64,000 nucleotides of DNA from Paucisalibacillus globulus (lineage in GTDB: Bacteria > Bacillota > Bacilli > Bacillales > Amphibacillaceae): contig NZ_LT855405.1 of NCBI RefSeq assembly GCF_900184735.1, positions 248,001 through 312,000 on the forward strand. Direction: 5' to 3'. How positions within the stretch are numbered: position 1 is the stretch's first letter; each line of letters begins with the position of its first letter. Below are positions 16,256 through 25,850 of the stretch, piece by piece. A program made the translations under genes and the position numbers. Under the pieces are notes generated by a model. It worked only from the letters and a program-made list of their open reading frames with translations, was not told the DNA's origin and made no database searches.

Positions 16256-17287
16256 TTAATCTGCTGGAGTTAGTAATACTTTAATAGCTTCACCGCTCTT
16301 AATAGCGTTATAAGCTTCATCCCACTGTGTAATGTCATATACATGCGTAACAAGTGCTTTTGCATTTACTTTTCCTTCATTCATTAATGCAAGTGATGGT
16401 TCCCAGTCAGCAGGCTTTTGGCTTCTGCTTCCTACCACGCGAATTTCTTTTTGAATGATTTTTTCTAGATCAAATGGAACTTCGGCATTCGCAAATAGAC
16501 CAACTTGTGCATATTGACCTTTTTTACGTAATAAACCTAGTGCTTGCTTAGCAGCTGGAACAGCACCAGAACATTCTAAAACAACGTCTACCCCGTAGCC
16601 ATTTGTTAATTGATTCACAACTTCTTGTAAATCATCTTCTTGTGTATTCACGGTATAGTCAATACCAACTTCTTTTGCTTTATCTAAGCGTACTTTGTCA
16701 TTTGTTAATCCCGTAATAATAACTGTAGCACCATGACTTTTTGCAACTTGAGCTGCAAGTAATCCAATAGGTCCAGGACCTGTAACAAGTACTACATCGC
16801 CTTCATTGATTTCCGTTTTAGCTACTGCATGATACGTACATGCTAAAGGCTCTGTCATTGCTGCAGATTGATAGTCCACATGTTCAGGAAGATGATGAAC
16901 ACTTTCTTTACGTGCAATTAGATATTTGGCGAAACCGCCATCTTGTTGTGAACCAAGTCCTTTACGGTGGTTACATAGATTGTAGTCACCAGACTGACAG
17001 TATTCACATTCTCCACAAATATAAAAAGTTGTTTCAGAAGTGACACGGTCCCCAACTTTAAACTCGGTTACATTTTCACCAACTTCAACAACTTCTCCAG
17101 AAAACTCATGCCCTAATGTTACAGGAACTGCAACTTTATAATGGCCTTCGTAAGTATGAATATCAGAACCACAAATACCTGCGTACTTAACCTCAATTTT
17201 CACTTGATCTGCACCAGGTGATGGTACGGCTTTCTCTTGAACTTCTAAATTACCAAATCCTAATTCCGTCTTCACTAGTGATTTCAT
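16256..17287 (-). CDS. Zinc-dependent dehydrogenase (sorbitol/L-iditol dehydrogenase type)
   Basis: A 343-residue medium-chain dehydrogenase with catalytic zinc residues in GICGSDIHTYEGH and GHEFSGEV, the structural site CGECEYCQSGDYNLC and the NAD motif VTGPGPIGLLAAQVA. It oxidises a secondary alcohol of a polyol or polyol phosphate. AGGAGG precedes the ATG. It follows the EIIC gene after an 82-bp gap that holds a GC-rich hairpin (17329-17354). A second, different dehydrogenase lies at the operon end (14192), so two oxidation steps or two substrates are likely. Confidence 0.88.
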   Translation of the reverse strand: MKSLVKTELGFGNLEVQEKAVPSPGADQVKIEVKYAGICGSDIHTYEGHYKVAVPVTLGHEFSGEVVEVGENVTEFKVGDRVTSETTFYICGECEYCQSGDYNLCNHRKGLGSQQDGGFAKYLIARKESVHHLPEHVDYQSAAMTEPLACTYHAVAKTEINEGDVVLVTGPGPIGLLAAQVAKSHGATVIITGLTNDKVRLDKAKEVGIDYTVNTQEDDLQEVVNQLTNGYGVDVVLECSGAVPAAKQALGLLRKKGQYAQVGLFANAEVPFDLEKIIQKEIRVVGSRSQKPADWEPSLALMNEGKVNAKALVTHVYDITQWDEAYNAIKSGEAIKVLLTPAD

Positions 17288-17328
17288 AGATGATTCCTCC
17301 TTGTCCTAACAGGTGCAATATAGTATAC

Positions 17329-17354
17329 AGCGGGGACTACACGTCCCCACCGCT
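17329..17354 (-). other. Intercistronic hairpin between EIIC and dehydrogenase genes
   Basis: AGCGGGGAC pairs with GTCCCCACCGCT with one bulge; there is no U-run on the coding strand. It could be an mRNA-processing or stability element that lowers downstream expression. Confidence 0.45.
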
Positions 17355-17369
17355 AAAGTCAATTAACAA

Positions 17370-18629
17370 TTAGTTAAATAAATCAAATACTCTCCAGATA
17401 ACCCAGTTAATTAAGTTACCACCTTGGTCAATACTTGAAACCGAAGCAGATCCTTCTGGCATGTTAATATTTGCATCCACTGCCATTTGTGTAAATACTG
17501 GAGCGATGTCTGTTGCCATATATAGTGATAAAGCAATCATAATCGTACCAACAATAACAGAGTGAATGATATTACCACGTGCCGCACCAACGATAAATGC
17601 GATAACAAATGGAATAGTTGCTAAGTCACCGAATGGTAATACATTGTTACCTGGTAAGATAACAGCGATAAGAACTGTAATTGGTGTTAAGATTAACGCA
17701 GTCGCGATTACAGATGGGTGTCCTAAAAGAACCGCAGCATCTAGACCGATTGTGATATCACTATCACCGAATTTCTTGTTCAACCAGTTACGAGCTGATT
17801 CAGATACAGGCATTAAACCTTCCATTAGAATCTTAACCATACGAGGCATTAAGATCATAACAGCTGCCATAGACATACCGATATTGATGATTTCACCAAT
17901 GTCATAACCAGCAAGTGCTCCAATTGCAGCACCTAGAACTAAACCAATAACCATTGAGTCACCGAATACACCAAAACGTTTTTGGATAGACTCAGAGTCT
18001 GCATTTAATTTATTGATTCCAGGAATTCTTTGTAAACCTTTTACTAAGAAGATAAAAGGTGCGTATGATACAGTACTACCAGTTGCTACGGATACACCAG
18101 GCATTTCATAGAAGTCACGCACCATTGGTGTAGTCCAGTCAGCGATTTTAAGACAGACGATTTGGAATAGAACAGCCGCGATTAAACCTTGAATGATGCT
18201 TCCAGAAATCGCATATACTACTGCAGCCATGAATGTGTAGTGCCAGTAGTTCCAAATATCTACGTTCATTACTTTTGTTGTTTTTGTAAGTAACATTACT
18301 ACGTTTACTACTAAACCTAATGGGATAATAAATGCCGCTACAACAGATGCCCAAGCAATAGAAGATGTTGCAGGCCAACCCACGTCAATAACGTTTAATT
18401 CTACGCCTAAACGGTCAACCATGCCTTGTGCAGCAGGTCCTAAGTTAAGCGTTAACAAATCAATTACTAAGAATATACCTACAAAGGCTACCCCAATTGT
18501 TAAACCTGAACGGAATGCTTTACCTGGTTTTTGTCCAAAGAACAAACCTAGTAAAAATATCGCAACAGGTAGGATTACAGTTGCCCCTAATCCTAAAAAT
18601 CCTTGTATAAAATCAACAAATGATTGCAT
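17370..18629 (-). CDS. PTS galactitol-type EIIC permease (second system)
   Basis: A 419-residue polytopic EIIC-GAT protein. It shares with the EIIC at 11094 the segments KPGKAFRSGLTIGVAFVGIF, GLMPVSESARNWLNKKFG and ILPGNNVLPFGDLATIPF, but has its own sequence throughout. TAGGAGG lies 8 nt before the ATG. It follows IIB after 98 bp that contain a hairpin (18675-18706). Substrate probably a polyol, given the dehydrogenases downstream. Confidence 0.92.
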   Translation of the reverse strand: MQSFVDFIQGFLGLGATVILPVAIFLLGLFFGQKPGKAFRSGLTIGVAFVGIFLVIDLLTLNLGPAAQGMVDRLGVELNVIDVGWPATSSIAWASVVAAFIIPLGLVVNVVMLLTKTTKVMNVDIWNYWHYTFMAAVVYAISGSIIQGLIAAVLFQIVCLKIADWTTPMVRDFYEMPGVSVATGSTVSYAPFIFLVKGLQRIPGINKLNADSESIQKRFGVFGDSMVIGLVLGAAIGALAGYDIGEIINIGMSMAAVMILMPRMVKILMEGLMPVSESARNWLNKKFGDSDITIGLDAAVLLGHPSVIATALILTPITVLIAVILPGNNVLPFGDLATIPFVIAFIVGAARGNIIHSVIVGTIMIALSLYMATDIAPVFTQMAVDANINMPEGSASVSSIDQGGNLINWVIWRVFDLFN

Positions 18630-18674
18630 TCTTGTTTCCTCCTAAGTGAAGAGAGATTTATAAGGTTGTCCAAG

Positions 18675-18706
18675 CGAGGGTAGCTTCATGATGAATACTG
18701 CCCTCG
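18675..18706 (-). other. Intercistronic hairpin between IIB and IIC genes
   Basis: CGAGGGTAG pairs with CTGCCCTCG (one mismatch) around a 14-nt loop, without a U-run. As at 17329, it may set the ratio of soluble to membrane PTS subunits. Confidence 0.45.
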
Positions 18707-18727
18707 ATTGGAGAACTAAACCCTTTG

Positions 18728-19012
18728 TTATTTTTTAAGCTCTTCTAAAATCTGTTTCTTTGTATCTTCAATACCAATACCAGTTAAGAAATTACGTGCA
18801 TTAATAACCGGGAATGGGTATTCAGTTTTTGTCATCGCAGTTGTTACTAGTAAGTCTGCTGTGTCCACATAGCTACCTACTTCTGCAATTTTAATTTGAA
18901 TTAAATTTACAGGAATGTTGTGTTCCTTTGCCATTTCTTCAATAGCACTATTTACAACAGTAGAAGTAGCAATACCTGCTCCACATGCAACTAAAACGTT
19001 CTTTTTCGCCAT
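18728..19012 (-). CDS. PTS galactitol-type EIIB component (second system)
   Basis: A 94-residue phosphocarrier with the active Cys in VACGAGIATSTVV. GGAGGTG precedes the ATG. The start overlaps the IIA stop (TAATG), so IIA and IIB are translationally coupled. Confidence 0.9.
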   Translation of the reverse strand: MAKKNVLVACGAGIATSTVVNSAIEEMAKEHNIPVNLIQIKIAEVGSYVDTADLLVTTAMTKTEYPFPVINARNFLTGIGIEDTKKQILEELKK

Positions 19013-19500
19013 TATCTTTCACCTCCTTCAAATGCCATTAAGTCTAGCTTTTCTTCCAAAAGTGTTTTAATGCTTGTTTGATCTGTTGCATTTGCTAGTG
19101 TAGTTAATGTTGTTTCATCTTGGAATACTTGCATAAGCTTTTGTAACAGTGTTAACTGTGAATGAGCTTCATCCATCGCTAACATAAAGATGATTTGAAC
19201 TGGTGTTGTTTCACTATCATCACCCATGATGACAAAATCAACAGGGTTCTTTAATACAGCAACACTAATTGTTTTTTGGTTAACATGCTCCACATCTGTA
19301 TGCGGAATTGCTACAGAAACACCAGCAGTTGGTAGGCCAGTTGCAAACTCGCTTTCACGTTTTAAGATTGCTGGAACAAAACTTTCCTTTACCAGACCCT
19401 TATCCACTAGATTTTGTGCTACTGTTTCTAAAACTGCTTCCTTAGTGTCTGCTTCTACATCTAGTAGAATGACAGATTCATCAAATACTAAGTTACTCAT
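19012..19500 (-). CDS. PTS EIIA component (second system)
   Basis: A 162-residue PTS_EIIA_2 protein with the phosphorylated His in VSVAIPHTDVEHV. I chose the ATG at 19500 (GGAG with 8-nt spacing) over a GTG at 19509 that overlaps the ribosome site. It follows the PRD regulator by 37 bp, so the regulator and transporter share a transcript. Confidence 0.9.
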   Translation of the reverse strand: MSNLVFDESVILLDVEADTKEAVLETVAQNLVDKGLVKESFVPAILKRESEFATGLPTAGVSVAIPHTDVEHVNQKTISVAVLKNPVDFVIMGDDSETTPVQIIFMLAMDEAHSQLTLLQKLMQVFQDETTLTTLANATDQTSIKTLLEEKLDLMAFEGGER

Positions 19501-19537
19501 AGTTGTCACTCCTAATTATTATGATTAGCCGAAAACC

Positions 19538-21595
19538 CTAGTCTTTAGAATAATGTTGTATGATGGCATAAATATCTTCGACCGAGTCGGCATTAATTAA
19601 CTGATTACACTCTTTTTCAGAACCTACTAAGTTCATTAATTGCATGAGAGCATGAATATGTTGTTGCTTATCTACCGCTGAAATGGCAATGATTAAGTGA
19701 ATATCATAATCATTCGTATAGGAAACCCCATTCTTAATTCGCAGTAAACTCATTCCGACCTCACGTGCTCCATCCTCTGGGGCAGCATGTGGAATAGCAA
19801 CTCCCGGTGCAATAACGATATATGGATCCTCCTCACAATAGCGAATCATCGCATCTACATATTGTGGTTCAATCTTGCCATGGTCTATAAGTGGTTTGGC
19901 ACTTAGACGAATGGCCGCTTCCCAGGAATCCACATCATCAACTAGAGTAATGCTCTTCTTGTTGATCAAGTCATCTAAATCCAAATCATGACCCTCTTGG
20001 TGTGTTACAAAGTTTCCACCATTTTTGGGATCAAGATATTGCAATAAAGCTTCTCTTAATTCTTTTTCTTGGTGGATTGTTGCATGATTTGAAATTAAAT
20101 CGATTAGTTGTTCAACATCGACTTCATCTGAAACAAATCCATGTACACCAAGCATGACATGCTTTCTTAGACGGTATTTCTCTTCTCTTCCTAGAAATGC
20201 TTTGGTCACAAACAATTTCTTATTCGTTTCCAAATTAATTGGTGAAAAAATCACATCATATTCTAATGGATATTTTAAGTACTCTCTTACAGATAAATAA
20301 TCTAAGAAAACAAATTCAGGAAACAGCTCACGTAATTCATTGTACATAAGCCTTGAAACAGATACTCCCTGTGGACAAACGACAATGGCTTTTACTTTTT
20401 TATCAATACTTTCACCGTGTTTGTTCATCCACCCACCAATTAACATGGTGATGAAAGCAATTTCATTATCAGGTATATCAGAACCAACCAACTTCTGAAG
20501 TGGTCCGATTGACCGTTTAACTAAGTGATGTAATTCCTTAAATTCTTTACTTAGCGAACCTTGAAATACAATGGTATCGGTAAGCTGGTATTTAATACGG
20601 TAATAAGCTGGTTTTAAATGTTGCATCAACTTATCCACTAATTGGTTCCGATCCTGTAGGTGAATGACAGCGCTTTTTTCAAAATGTCTAAGCATATTAT
20701 CTACTGCCGGTAACAGGTTCGTCATTAGGTCATCTTCCAACATTTCCGATGAAAAGATGTTCGTCGTTAGAAGGTGAAGCGTAATAAATAATCGCTCAGA
20801 TAACGGAATATCTTCCATATCATAAAGAAGTTCTTCTGTTGCTCGGTATTCCTTCGTGTTAGAGAGCTCCTTATATTCAATAGAAAATGCTTCCATTTGA
20901 TTGCCATTTGTTATTCGCCTTAATAGTAGTATCAAGATGTAAGGCATCAGACGATGTTTTTCATCGGTGAATTTCAAGTTGAGTTGATTCTCGACCTTTT
21001 CTACCCGATTCTTGAACTCAATCACTTCTTCATCTTGAATTGCTGCTATTTTCTTCAGTCGACTTTCTCCATTAACCATTTGTAGGATATGGAAAGTCAT
21101 ATGCATCAGCAATTTGCGAATCTGGAACTCTTTCCCTTCCAGAACATATCCATATTTCCTGGAATAACGAATTGTTAATTCATAATCGTCTATATAATGT
21201 TGTGCTTGCTTCAAATCATTTAAGATGGTGTTTTTACTTACATCCAATTCAAACGTAAAATGATTTAGCGACAACTCTTCATCAGAACTGAGAATCATCA
21301 TTAGAATATATTGAACTCGTTCATCTTCCCGAAGAATTGGTTTTTCATTACTACTCAGTGCAGGCTTCTCAGCCCCGCTCACTTTTGTAATGACAGCTTG
21401 GTCTATTACAAAATAGCCTTGTCTTGTTCTTTCAATTGTCGGGAGATCGTGTGTGATTAGCCATTCGTTAATTTTTGTAATGCTATAACCAAGTTGCCTT
21501 CTTGTTAAGTCAAACTTTCTTTCAATGTCCATACTTGAAACATTAGGATTACTTGTCAACTCATCTAATATCATCTTATCTCGACCACTTAGCAT
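19538..21595 (-). CDS. PRD-containing transcriptional regulator (MtlR/BglG-like activator)
   Basis: A 685-residue PTS-controlled regulator. Domains in order: two N-terminal helix-turn-helix regions (about 5-60 and 95-145; the second contains LDVSKNTILNDLKQ), two PTS regulation domains (about 190-400), an EIIB-gat-like domain with Cys in IVVCPQGVSVSRLMYNEL, and a C-terminal EIIA domain with the phosphorylated His in APGVAIPHAAPEDGAR. This is the DNA-binding activator architecture of MtlR/ManR, not the RNA-binding antiterminator type. Phosphorylation by HPr and the cognate EIIB sets activity. The start at 21595 follows GGGGAG with 9-nt spacing. First gene of the operon; divergent from transketolase. 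Confidence 0.9.
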   Translation of the reverse strand: MLSGRDKMILDELTSNPNVSSMDIERKFDLTRRQLGYSITKINEWLITHDLPTIERTRQGYFVIDQAVITKVSGAEKPALSSNEKPILREDERVQYILMMILSSDEELSLNHFTFELDVSKNTILNDLKQAQHYIDDYELTIRYSRKYGYVLEGKEFQIRKLLMHMTFHILQMVNGESRLKKIAAIQDEEVIEFKNRVEKVENQLNLKFTDEKHRLMPYILILLLRRITNGNQMEAFSIEYKELSNTKEYRATEELLYDMEDIPLSERLFITLHLLTTNIFSSEMLEDDLMTNLLPAVDNMLRHFEKSAVIHLQDRNQLVDKLMQHLKPAYYRIKYQLTDTIVFQGSLSKEFKELHHLVKRSIGPLQKLVGSDIPDNEIAFITMLIGGWMNKHGESIDKKVKAIVVCPQGVSVSRLMYNELRELFPEFVFLDYLSVREYLKYPLEYDVIFSPINLETNKKLFVTKAFLGREEKYRLRKHVMLGVHGFVSDEVDVEQLIDLISNHATIHQEKELREALLQYLDPKNGGNFVTHQEGHDLDLDDLINKKSITLVDDVDSWEAAIRLSAKPLIDHGKIEPQYVDAMIRYCEEDPYIVIAPGVAIPHAAPEDGAREVGMSLLRIKNGVSYTNDYDIHLIIAISAVDKQQHIHALMQLMNLVGSEKECNQLINADSVEDIYAIIQHYSKD

Positions 21596-21839
21596 GACTG
21601 TTATCTCCCCTTGCAAGATTTATTCTAACACCTATTATACACTTTTTGAATCCGATTTCATCACAATTTGTCGAACATCCATTGTACAATACTGTGATTT
21701 ACAATATTAATCAAAGAATTTACATTGTTTGTTCACAGTTATGTACAATAAATCCTTGTTTTTCGACTTTGTTCGGTATACTATTAGATTGTGAAAGCAA
21801 TTTCATAGAACTTTCTAATAGAAAAGGAGATTACAAGAT
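21596..21839. promoter_or_regulatory. Divergent promoter region between PRD regulator and transketolase
   Basis: Minus strand: TATAAT at 21634-21639 with a weak -35, about 40 bp before the regulator start, consistent with an activator-dependent promoter. Plus strand: TATACT at 21777-21782 with CTTGTT 16 bp upstream for transketolase. TTGTACAAT and TATGTACAAT near 21690-21750 form a loose repeat that might bind a regulator. No SorC-type operator is present. Confidence 0.4.
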
Positions 21840-23840
21840 ATGACAAAAACGCAGGAACAGTTATCTGTAAATGCAATTCGTACATTATCAATTGATGCAA
21901 TTGAAAAAGCAAATTCTGGTCACCCTGGATTACCGATGGGTGCAGCACCAATGGCATATACACTTTGGACAGACTTCATGAAACATAATCCGAAAAACTC
22001 TAAATGGTTTAACCGCGATCGCTTTGTACTTTCTGCTGGTCATGGTTCCATGCTTTTATATAGCCTACTTCATTTATCCGGATACAACGTTACAATTGAT
22101 GATTTAAAAGCATTCCGTCAATGGGATTCTAAAACACCTGGACACCCAGAAGTGAACCATACAGATGGTGTGGAAGCAACAACTGGTCCACTAGGCCAAG
22201 GTATTTCCATGGCAGTTGGTATGGCAATGGCAGAACGTCATCTTGCAGCGAAGTATAATAAAGAAGATTTAGATGTAGTGAATCATTTCACTTACGCATT
22301 AGTAGGTGACGGTGACTTAATGGAAGGAATTTCACATGAAGCAGCTTCTTTAGCTGGTCACTTAGGTCTAGGAAAATTAGTTGTATTATACGATTCAAAT
22401 GATATTTCCTTAGATGGTGATTTAAATCGTTCCTTCTCTGAAAATATCCAAGACCGCTTCAAAGCATACGGCTGGCAAACATTATATGTTGAAGATGGTA
22501 CAAGCCTAGATGAAATTAGAAGCGCAATTAAAGCTGCTCAAGAAAATACGGACCAACCTACATTAGTAGAAATCAAGACTGTAATTGGATATGGTTCACC
22601 AAACAAATCCGCTTCATCTGCTTCTCATGGTTCACCACTTGGAGAAGATGAAACCAAACTTACGAAGGAATTCTATGGCTGGGATCATGAACCATTTGCT
22701 GTTCCAGAAGAAGTTTATGCAGACTTCAATGAGAAGATTGTAGCAGTAGGTGAAAAAGAAGAAGCGAAGTGGAATGAACTTCTAACTACTTATGAAGAGA
22801 AATATCCAGAACTAGCTCAAGAACTTAAACTAGCAATGGACGGAAAGCTTCCTGAAGGTTGGGAAAGATCACTACCAGTATTCGAAGCTGGTGTCGATAA
22901 ACTAGCAACTAGAGATGCTTCTGGTAAAGTATTGAACGCTATTGCAAAATCAGTTCCTAACTTCCTTGGTGGTAGTGCGGACTTAGCTGGTTCAAACAAA
23001 ACAACGATTAACGGAGAAGATGATTTCTCTCGTAAAGATTATACTGGCCGCAACATTTGGTTCGGTGTACGTGAATTCGCAATGGGTGCTGCCCTAAACG
23101 GTATGGCACTTCACGGTGGATTAAAAGTATTCGGTGGTACATTCTTCGTATTCAACGATTACCTACGCCCTGCTATTCGTCTTGCAGCAATTATGAATCA
23201 ACCGGTTACTTATGTACTAACACATGATTCCATCGCAGTAGGAGAAGATGGTCCTACTCACGAACCAATCGAGCATCTTGCAGCATTACGCGCAATGCCT
23301 GGACTTTCTATCATTCGTCCTGCAGATGCAAACGAAACAACTGCAGCATGGCGCTTAGCAGTAGAATCTACTGACACACCAACTGCATTAGTTCTTACAA
23401 GACAAGGACTTCCAACGTTAGAAGGTACGAAAGAACATGCATATGAAGGTGTTAAAAAAGGTGCTTATGTAGTAAGCGATTCTGATAAAGAAACACCAGA
23501 TGCACTACTACTTGCAACTGGATCCGAAGTTCAACTAGCTGTAAAAGCTAAAGATGCATTAAAAGAAAAAGGCATCGACGTTCGCGTTGTAAGCATGCCA
23601 TCTTGGGACCGCTTCGAAGCACAAGACGCAGCATACAAGAACAGCGTAATTCCATCTGACGTAAAAGCACGTGTTGCAATCGAAATGGGATCAACATTCG
23701 GATGGGAACGCTATGTCGGCCTAGACGGAAAAGTCCTAGGAATCGACCGCTTCGGCGCATCCGCACCAGGAGACGAAGTAATCGAAAAATACGGATTCAC
23801 AGTAGAAAACGTAGTTAAAACTGTAGAAGAAGTATTGTAG
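21840..23840 (+). CDS. tkt: Transketolase
   Basis: A 666-residue thiamine-diphosphate enzyme that moves two-carbon units between ketose and aldose phosphates in the pentose phosphate pathway. Motifs: [18 protein letters not shown] at the N-terminus, [20 protein letters not shown] (cofactor binding), [18 protein letters not shown] and the C-terminal [18 protein letters not shown]. Full length. AAAAGGAG lies 9 nt before the ATG. It is divergent from the polyol PTS operon, where it would process pentulose phosphates, but it may equally be the housekeeping copy. Confidence 0.97.
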   Translation: MTKTQEQLSVNAIRTLSIDAIEKANSGHPGLPMGAAPMAYTLWTDFMKHNPKNSKWFNRDRFVLSAGHGSMLLYSLLHLSGYNVTIDDLKAFRQWDSKTPGHPEVNHTDGVEATTGPLGQGISMAVGMAMAERHLAAKYNKEDLDVVNHFTYALVGDGDLMEGISHEAASLAGHLGLGKLVVLYDSNDISLDGDLNRSFSENIQDRFKAYGWQTLYVEDGTSLDEIRSAIKAAQENTDQPTLVEIKTVIGYGSPNKSASSASHGSPLGEDETKLTKEFYGWDHEPFAVPEEVYADFNEKIVAVGEKEEAKWNELLTTYEEKYPELAQELKLAMDGKLPEGWERSLPVFEAGVDKLATRDASGKVLNAIAKSVPNFLGGSADLAGSNKTTINGEDDFSRKDYTGRNIWFGVREFAMGAALNGMALHGGLKVFGGTFFVFNDYLRPAIRLAAIMNQPVTYVLTHDSIAVGEDGPTHEPIEHLAALRAMPGLSIIRPADANETTAAWRLAVESTDTPTALVLTRQGLPTLEGTKEHAYEGVKKGAYVVSDSDKETPDALLLATGSEVQLAVKAKDALKEKGIDVRVVSMPSWDRFEAQDAAYKNSVIPSDVKARVAIEMGSTFGWERYVGLDGKVLGIDRFGASAPGDEVIEKYGFTVENVVKTVEEVL

Positions 23841-23858
23841 AATAGCCAGATTTTTGGG

Positions 23859-23904
23859 GGTGCCTGTTTTGGGGTGCCTGTCACTTCCCGATTTTTGTCG
23901 AAAA
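23859..23904 (+). repeat. REP-like repeat, copy 4
   Basis: A GGTGCCTG half-unit plus the full GGTGCCTGTCACTTCCCG and TTTTTGTCGAA, placed between the transketolase stop (23840) and its terminator stem (23903). Confidence 0.88.
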
Positions 23905-23939
23905 CTCTCTAAAACGAATTGTTTTAGGGAGTTTTTTTC
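23903..23939 (+). terminator. Transketolase terminator
   Basis: Stem AACTCTCTAAAAC/GTTTTAGGGAGTT with loop GAATT and a run of seven T. The left arm begins inside the tail of REP copy 4. Confidence 0.88.
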
Positions 23940-24192
23940 TATATAAAAAGACATCAACTAACCAATGTGGAGTGGTCAATTCATGTCTTTTTATCAAAAA
24001 ATAGGGGGTATAAGGTGAACCTGAAAAATACATAAGTGATAACCTTCATCCTCTATTATAAGGACCGATTGTAATAGTTTGATGAATAGAATGTTAAGTC
24101 TATGTAAAATCATACACTAATCATAAAATATAAAAAATGTTAACATAATAGTATGGGTTACAAGAAAGAAGAAACATTCTAGGAGGTGTTCC
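23940..24192. other. Intergenic region before pxpB
   Basis: AT-rich, no convincing gene. It must carry the promoter of the 5-oxoprolinase operon; I could not identify a clear TnrA, CodY or KipR-type site. AGGAGGTG at the end is the pxpB ribosome site. Confidence 0.5.
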
Positions 24193-24879
24193 ATGCATTA
24201 CACTGTAAAAACTGCTGGTGACCAATCCATCATCATTTATTTTGGTGAGCAAATTAGTAAGCAAACTAGCCAAACGGTTCAAAAGCTATCGAATATAATT
24301 GAGTCCAGTGGCATCATTGGTGTAGAAGAAGTGATCCTTGGTTACACAACAATCTTAATACATTATGCACCTACTAGAATTTCATTTCACACACTTATTA
24401 ACACGATTAAGGCAATAATAATGGATGTTGATCTAGCAAAAACGGATGAAAGAAACACGATTGAAATACCGGTACTATACGGTGAGGAATTAGGGCCGGA
24501 TTTAGCTAATGTCGCTAGGTTAAATAATCTATCGGAACAAGAAGTGATCAAGCTTCATACTGAACCAGATTATACCGTATATTTCTTAGGTTTCAGTCCA
24601 GGATTTCCTTTTTTAGGTGGGTTAGATGAGAGAATAGCCACCCCACGTTTAGAAAATCCACGTAAGAAAGTTCAGGCTGGAAGTGTCGGAATCGCGAATC
24701 ATCAAACCGGGATCTATCCTGTTACTAGTCCAGGTGGCTGGCAAATCATTGGTCATACACCAATACCACTATTTAACCCTAGTGATGATAACCCATTTTT
24801 ACTTTCACCTGGTGATATCATTACATTTAAACCCATCACTAAAATAGAGTATGATGAAATTATCAATAGTCAAATATAG
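24193..24879 (+). CDS. pxpB: 5-oxoprolinase subunit PxpB (KipI-type)
   Basis: A 228-residue AHS1/KipI family protein. The family core is visible as FLGFSPGFPFLGGLDERI, QAGSVGIANHQTGIYP and SPGGWQIIGHTP. With PxpA and PxpC it forms the ATP-dependent 5-oxoprolinase that converts pyroglutamate to glutamate; in Bacillus subtilis KipI also inhibits the sporulation kinase KinA. AGGAGGTG precedes the ATG. Followed after 2 bp by pxpC. Confidence 0.92.
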   Translation: MHYTVKTAGDQSIIIYFGEQISKQTSQTVQKLSNIIESSGIIGVEEVILGYTTILIHYAPTRISFHTLINTIKAIIMDVDLAKTDERNTIEIPVLYGEELGPDLANVARLNNLSEQEVIKLHTEPDYTVYFLGFSPGFPFLGGLDERIATPRLENPRKKVQAGSVGIANHQTGIYPVTSPGGWQIIGHTPIPLFNPSDDNPFLLSPGDIITFKPITKIEYDEIINSQI

Positions 24880-24881
24880 AG

Positions 24882-25850
24882 GTGGTGATCCATATATTCA
24901 ATGTAATCAAACCTGGCCTTCTCACTACTGTTCAAGACTTGGGCAGAAAAGGTTATCAAAAATACGGATTATCCGTTTCTGGTGCAGTCGATTATTACGC
25001 ACACCGAATTGCTAATATTCTAGTTGGCAATCAAGATAATGCAGCAACACTTGAAGTGACCATGATTGGTCCGACATTAAAAGTATTAGAGACTCGAAAG
25101 ATTGCCATAACAGGCGCCGACCTTACTCCTTATGTAAATAACTCCCCAGTTCCACTATGGCGTTCTTTTACTGTTTCTGAAGGGGACATCCTTTCCTTTC
25201 AAGGTTACCGTTCTGGATGCAGGGCCTACATAGCAGTAGCAGGTGGATTGGATGTAGAGGAGACACTCGGAAGTAAATCGACTGACCTCATTAGTGAAAT
25301 CGGTGGGCACCATGGTAGAAGACTAATTAAAGGCGATACAATCACAGCTAATGCTGTTCACACCAACAAGATATGTCTTTCTAGAAGGCTTTCAACTGAA
25401 CTTATACCTACATATACTAAACATGTACGAGTAAGAATCATTTTAGGACCACAGGACGATGCATTCACTGCGAAAGGGATAGAAACTTTCCTTTCATCAG
25501 AATATACCGTTACGAAGGATTCAAACCGGATGGGCTGCCGATTGGAAGGTCCAACAATTGAACATAAAAACGGTGCCGATATCCTTTCTGAAGGAATGTT
25601 TATGGGGGCTATACAAGTACCTCAAAATGGACAACCAATCTTGTTCCTTTCCGGCAGACCAAGTGTTGGCGGCTACACCAAAATAGGTGGTGTAATAACA
25701 GTCGACCTCCCAAAAGTAGCACAACTAAAACCCAATGACCGTGTGTCGATTGAAAAAGTGACTCTTGATGAAGCTCACGAACTATTATACAAACAGGAAA
25801 ATATCTTTAAACTTTTACAAGCCAGCATTGGAGAAGGAGGGGGTCTATAA
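24882..25850 (+). CDS. pxpC: 5-oxoprolinase subunit PxpC (KipA-type)
   Basis: A 322-residue AHS2/KipA carboxylase-like subunit. The N-terminus has KPGLLTTVQDLGRKGYQKYG and VSGAVD, and the C-terminal half FLSGRPSVGGYTKIG. The start is odd: GTG at 24882 or 24885 lies inside the ribosome site (AGAGGTGGTGATCC) with no well-spaced start after it. Translation probably depends on coupling to the pxpB stop 2 bp upstream. The end overlaps the pxpA start (TAATG). Confidence 0.9.
   Translation: MVIHIFNVIKPGLLTTVQDLGRKGYQKYGLSVSGAVDYYAHRIANILVGNQDNAATLEVTMIGPTLKVLETRKIAITGADLTPYVNNSPVPLWRSFTVSEGDILSFQGYRSGCRAYIAVAGGLDVEETLGSKSTDLISEIGGHHGRRLIKGDTITANAVHTNKICLSRRLSTELIPTYTKHVRVRIILGPQDDAFTAKGIETFLSSEYTVTKDSNRMGCRLEGPTIEHKNGADILSEGMFMGAIQVPQNGQPILFLSGRPSVGGYTKIGGVITVDLPKVAQLKPNDRVSIEKVTLDEAHELLYKQENIFKLLQASIGEGGGL

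Noticed and set aside
23736-23957. Minus-strand frame overlapping the end of transketolase
   Set aside because: It is antisense to a strongly supported gene and continues into the REP and terminator; no ribosome site.
24882-24890. Possible frameshift or broken start in pxpC
   Set aside because: The whole reading frame from the first conserved residues (KPGLLTTVQDLG) to the end is intact and well conserved; only the initiation codon is unclear.
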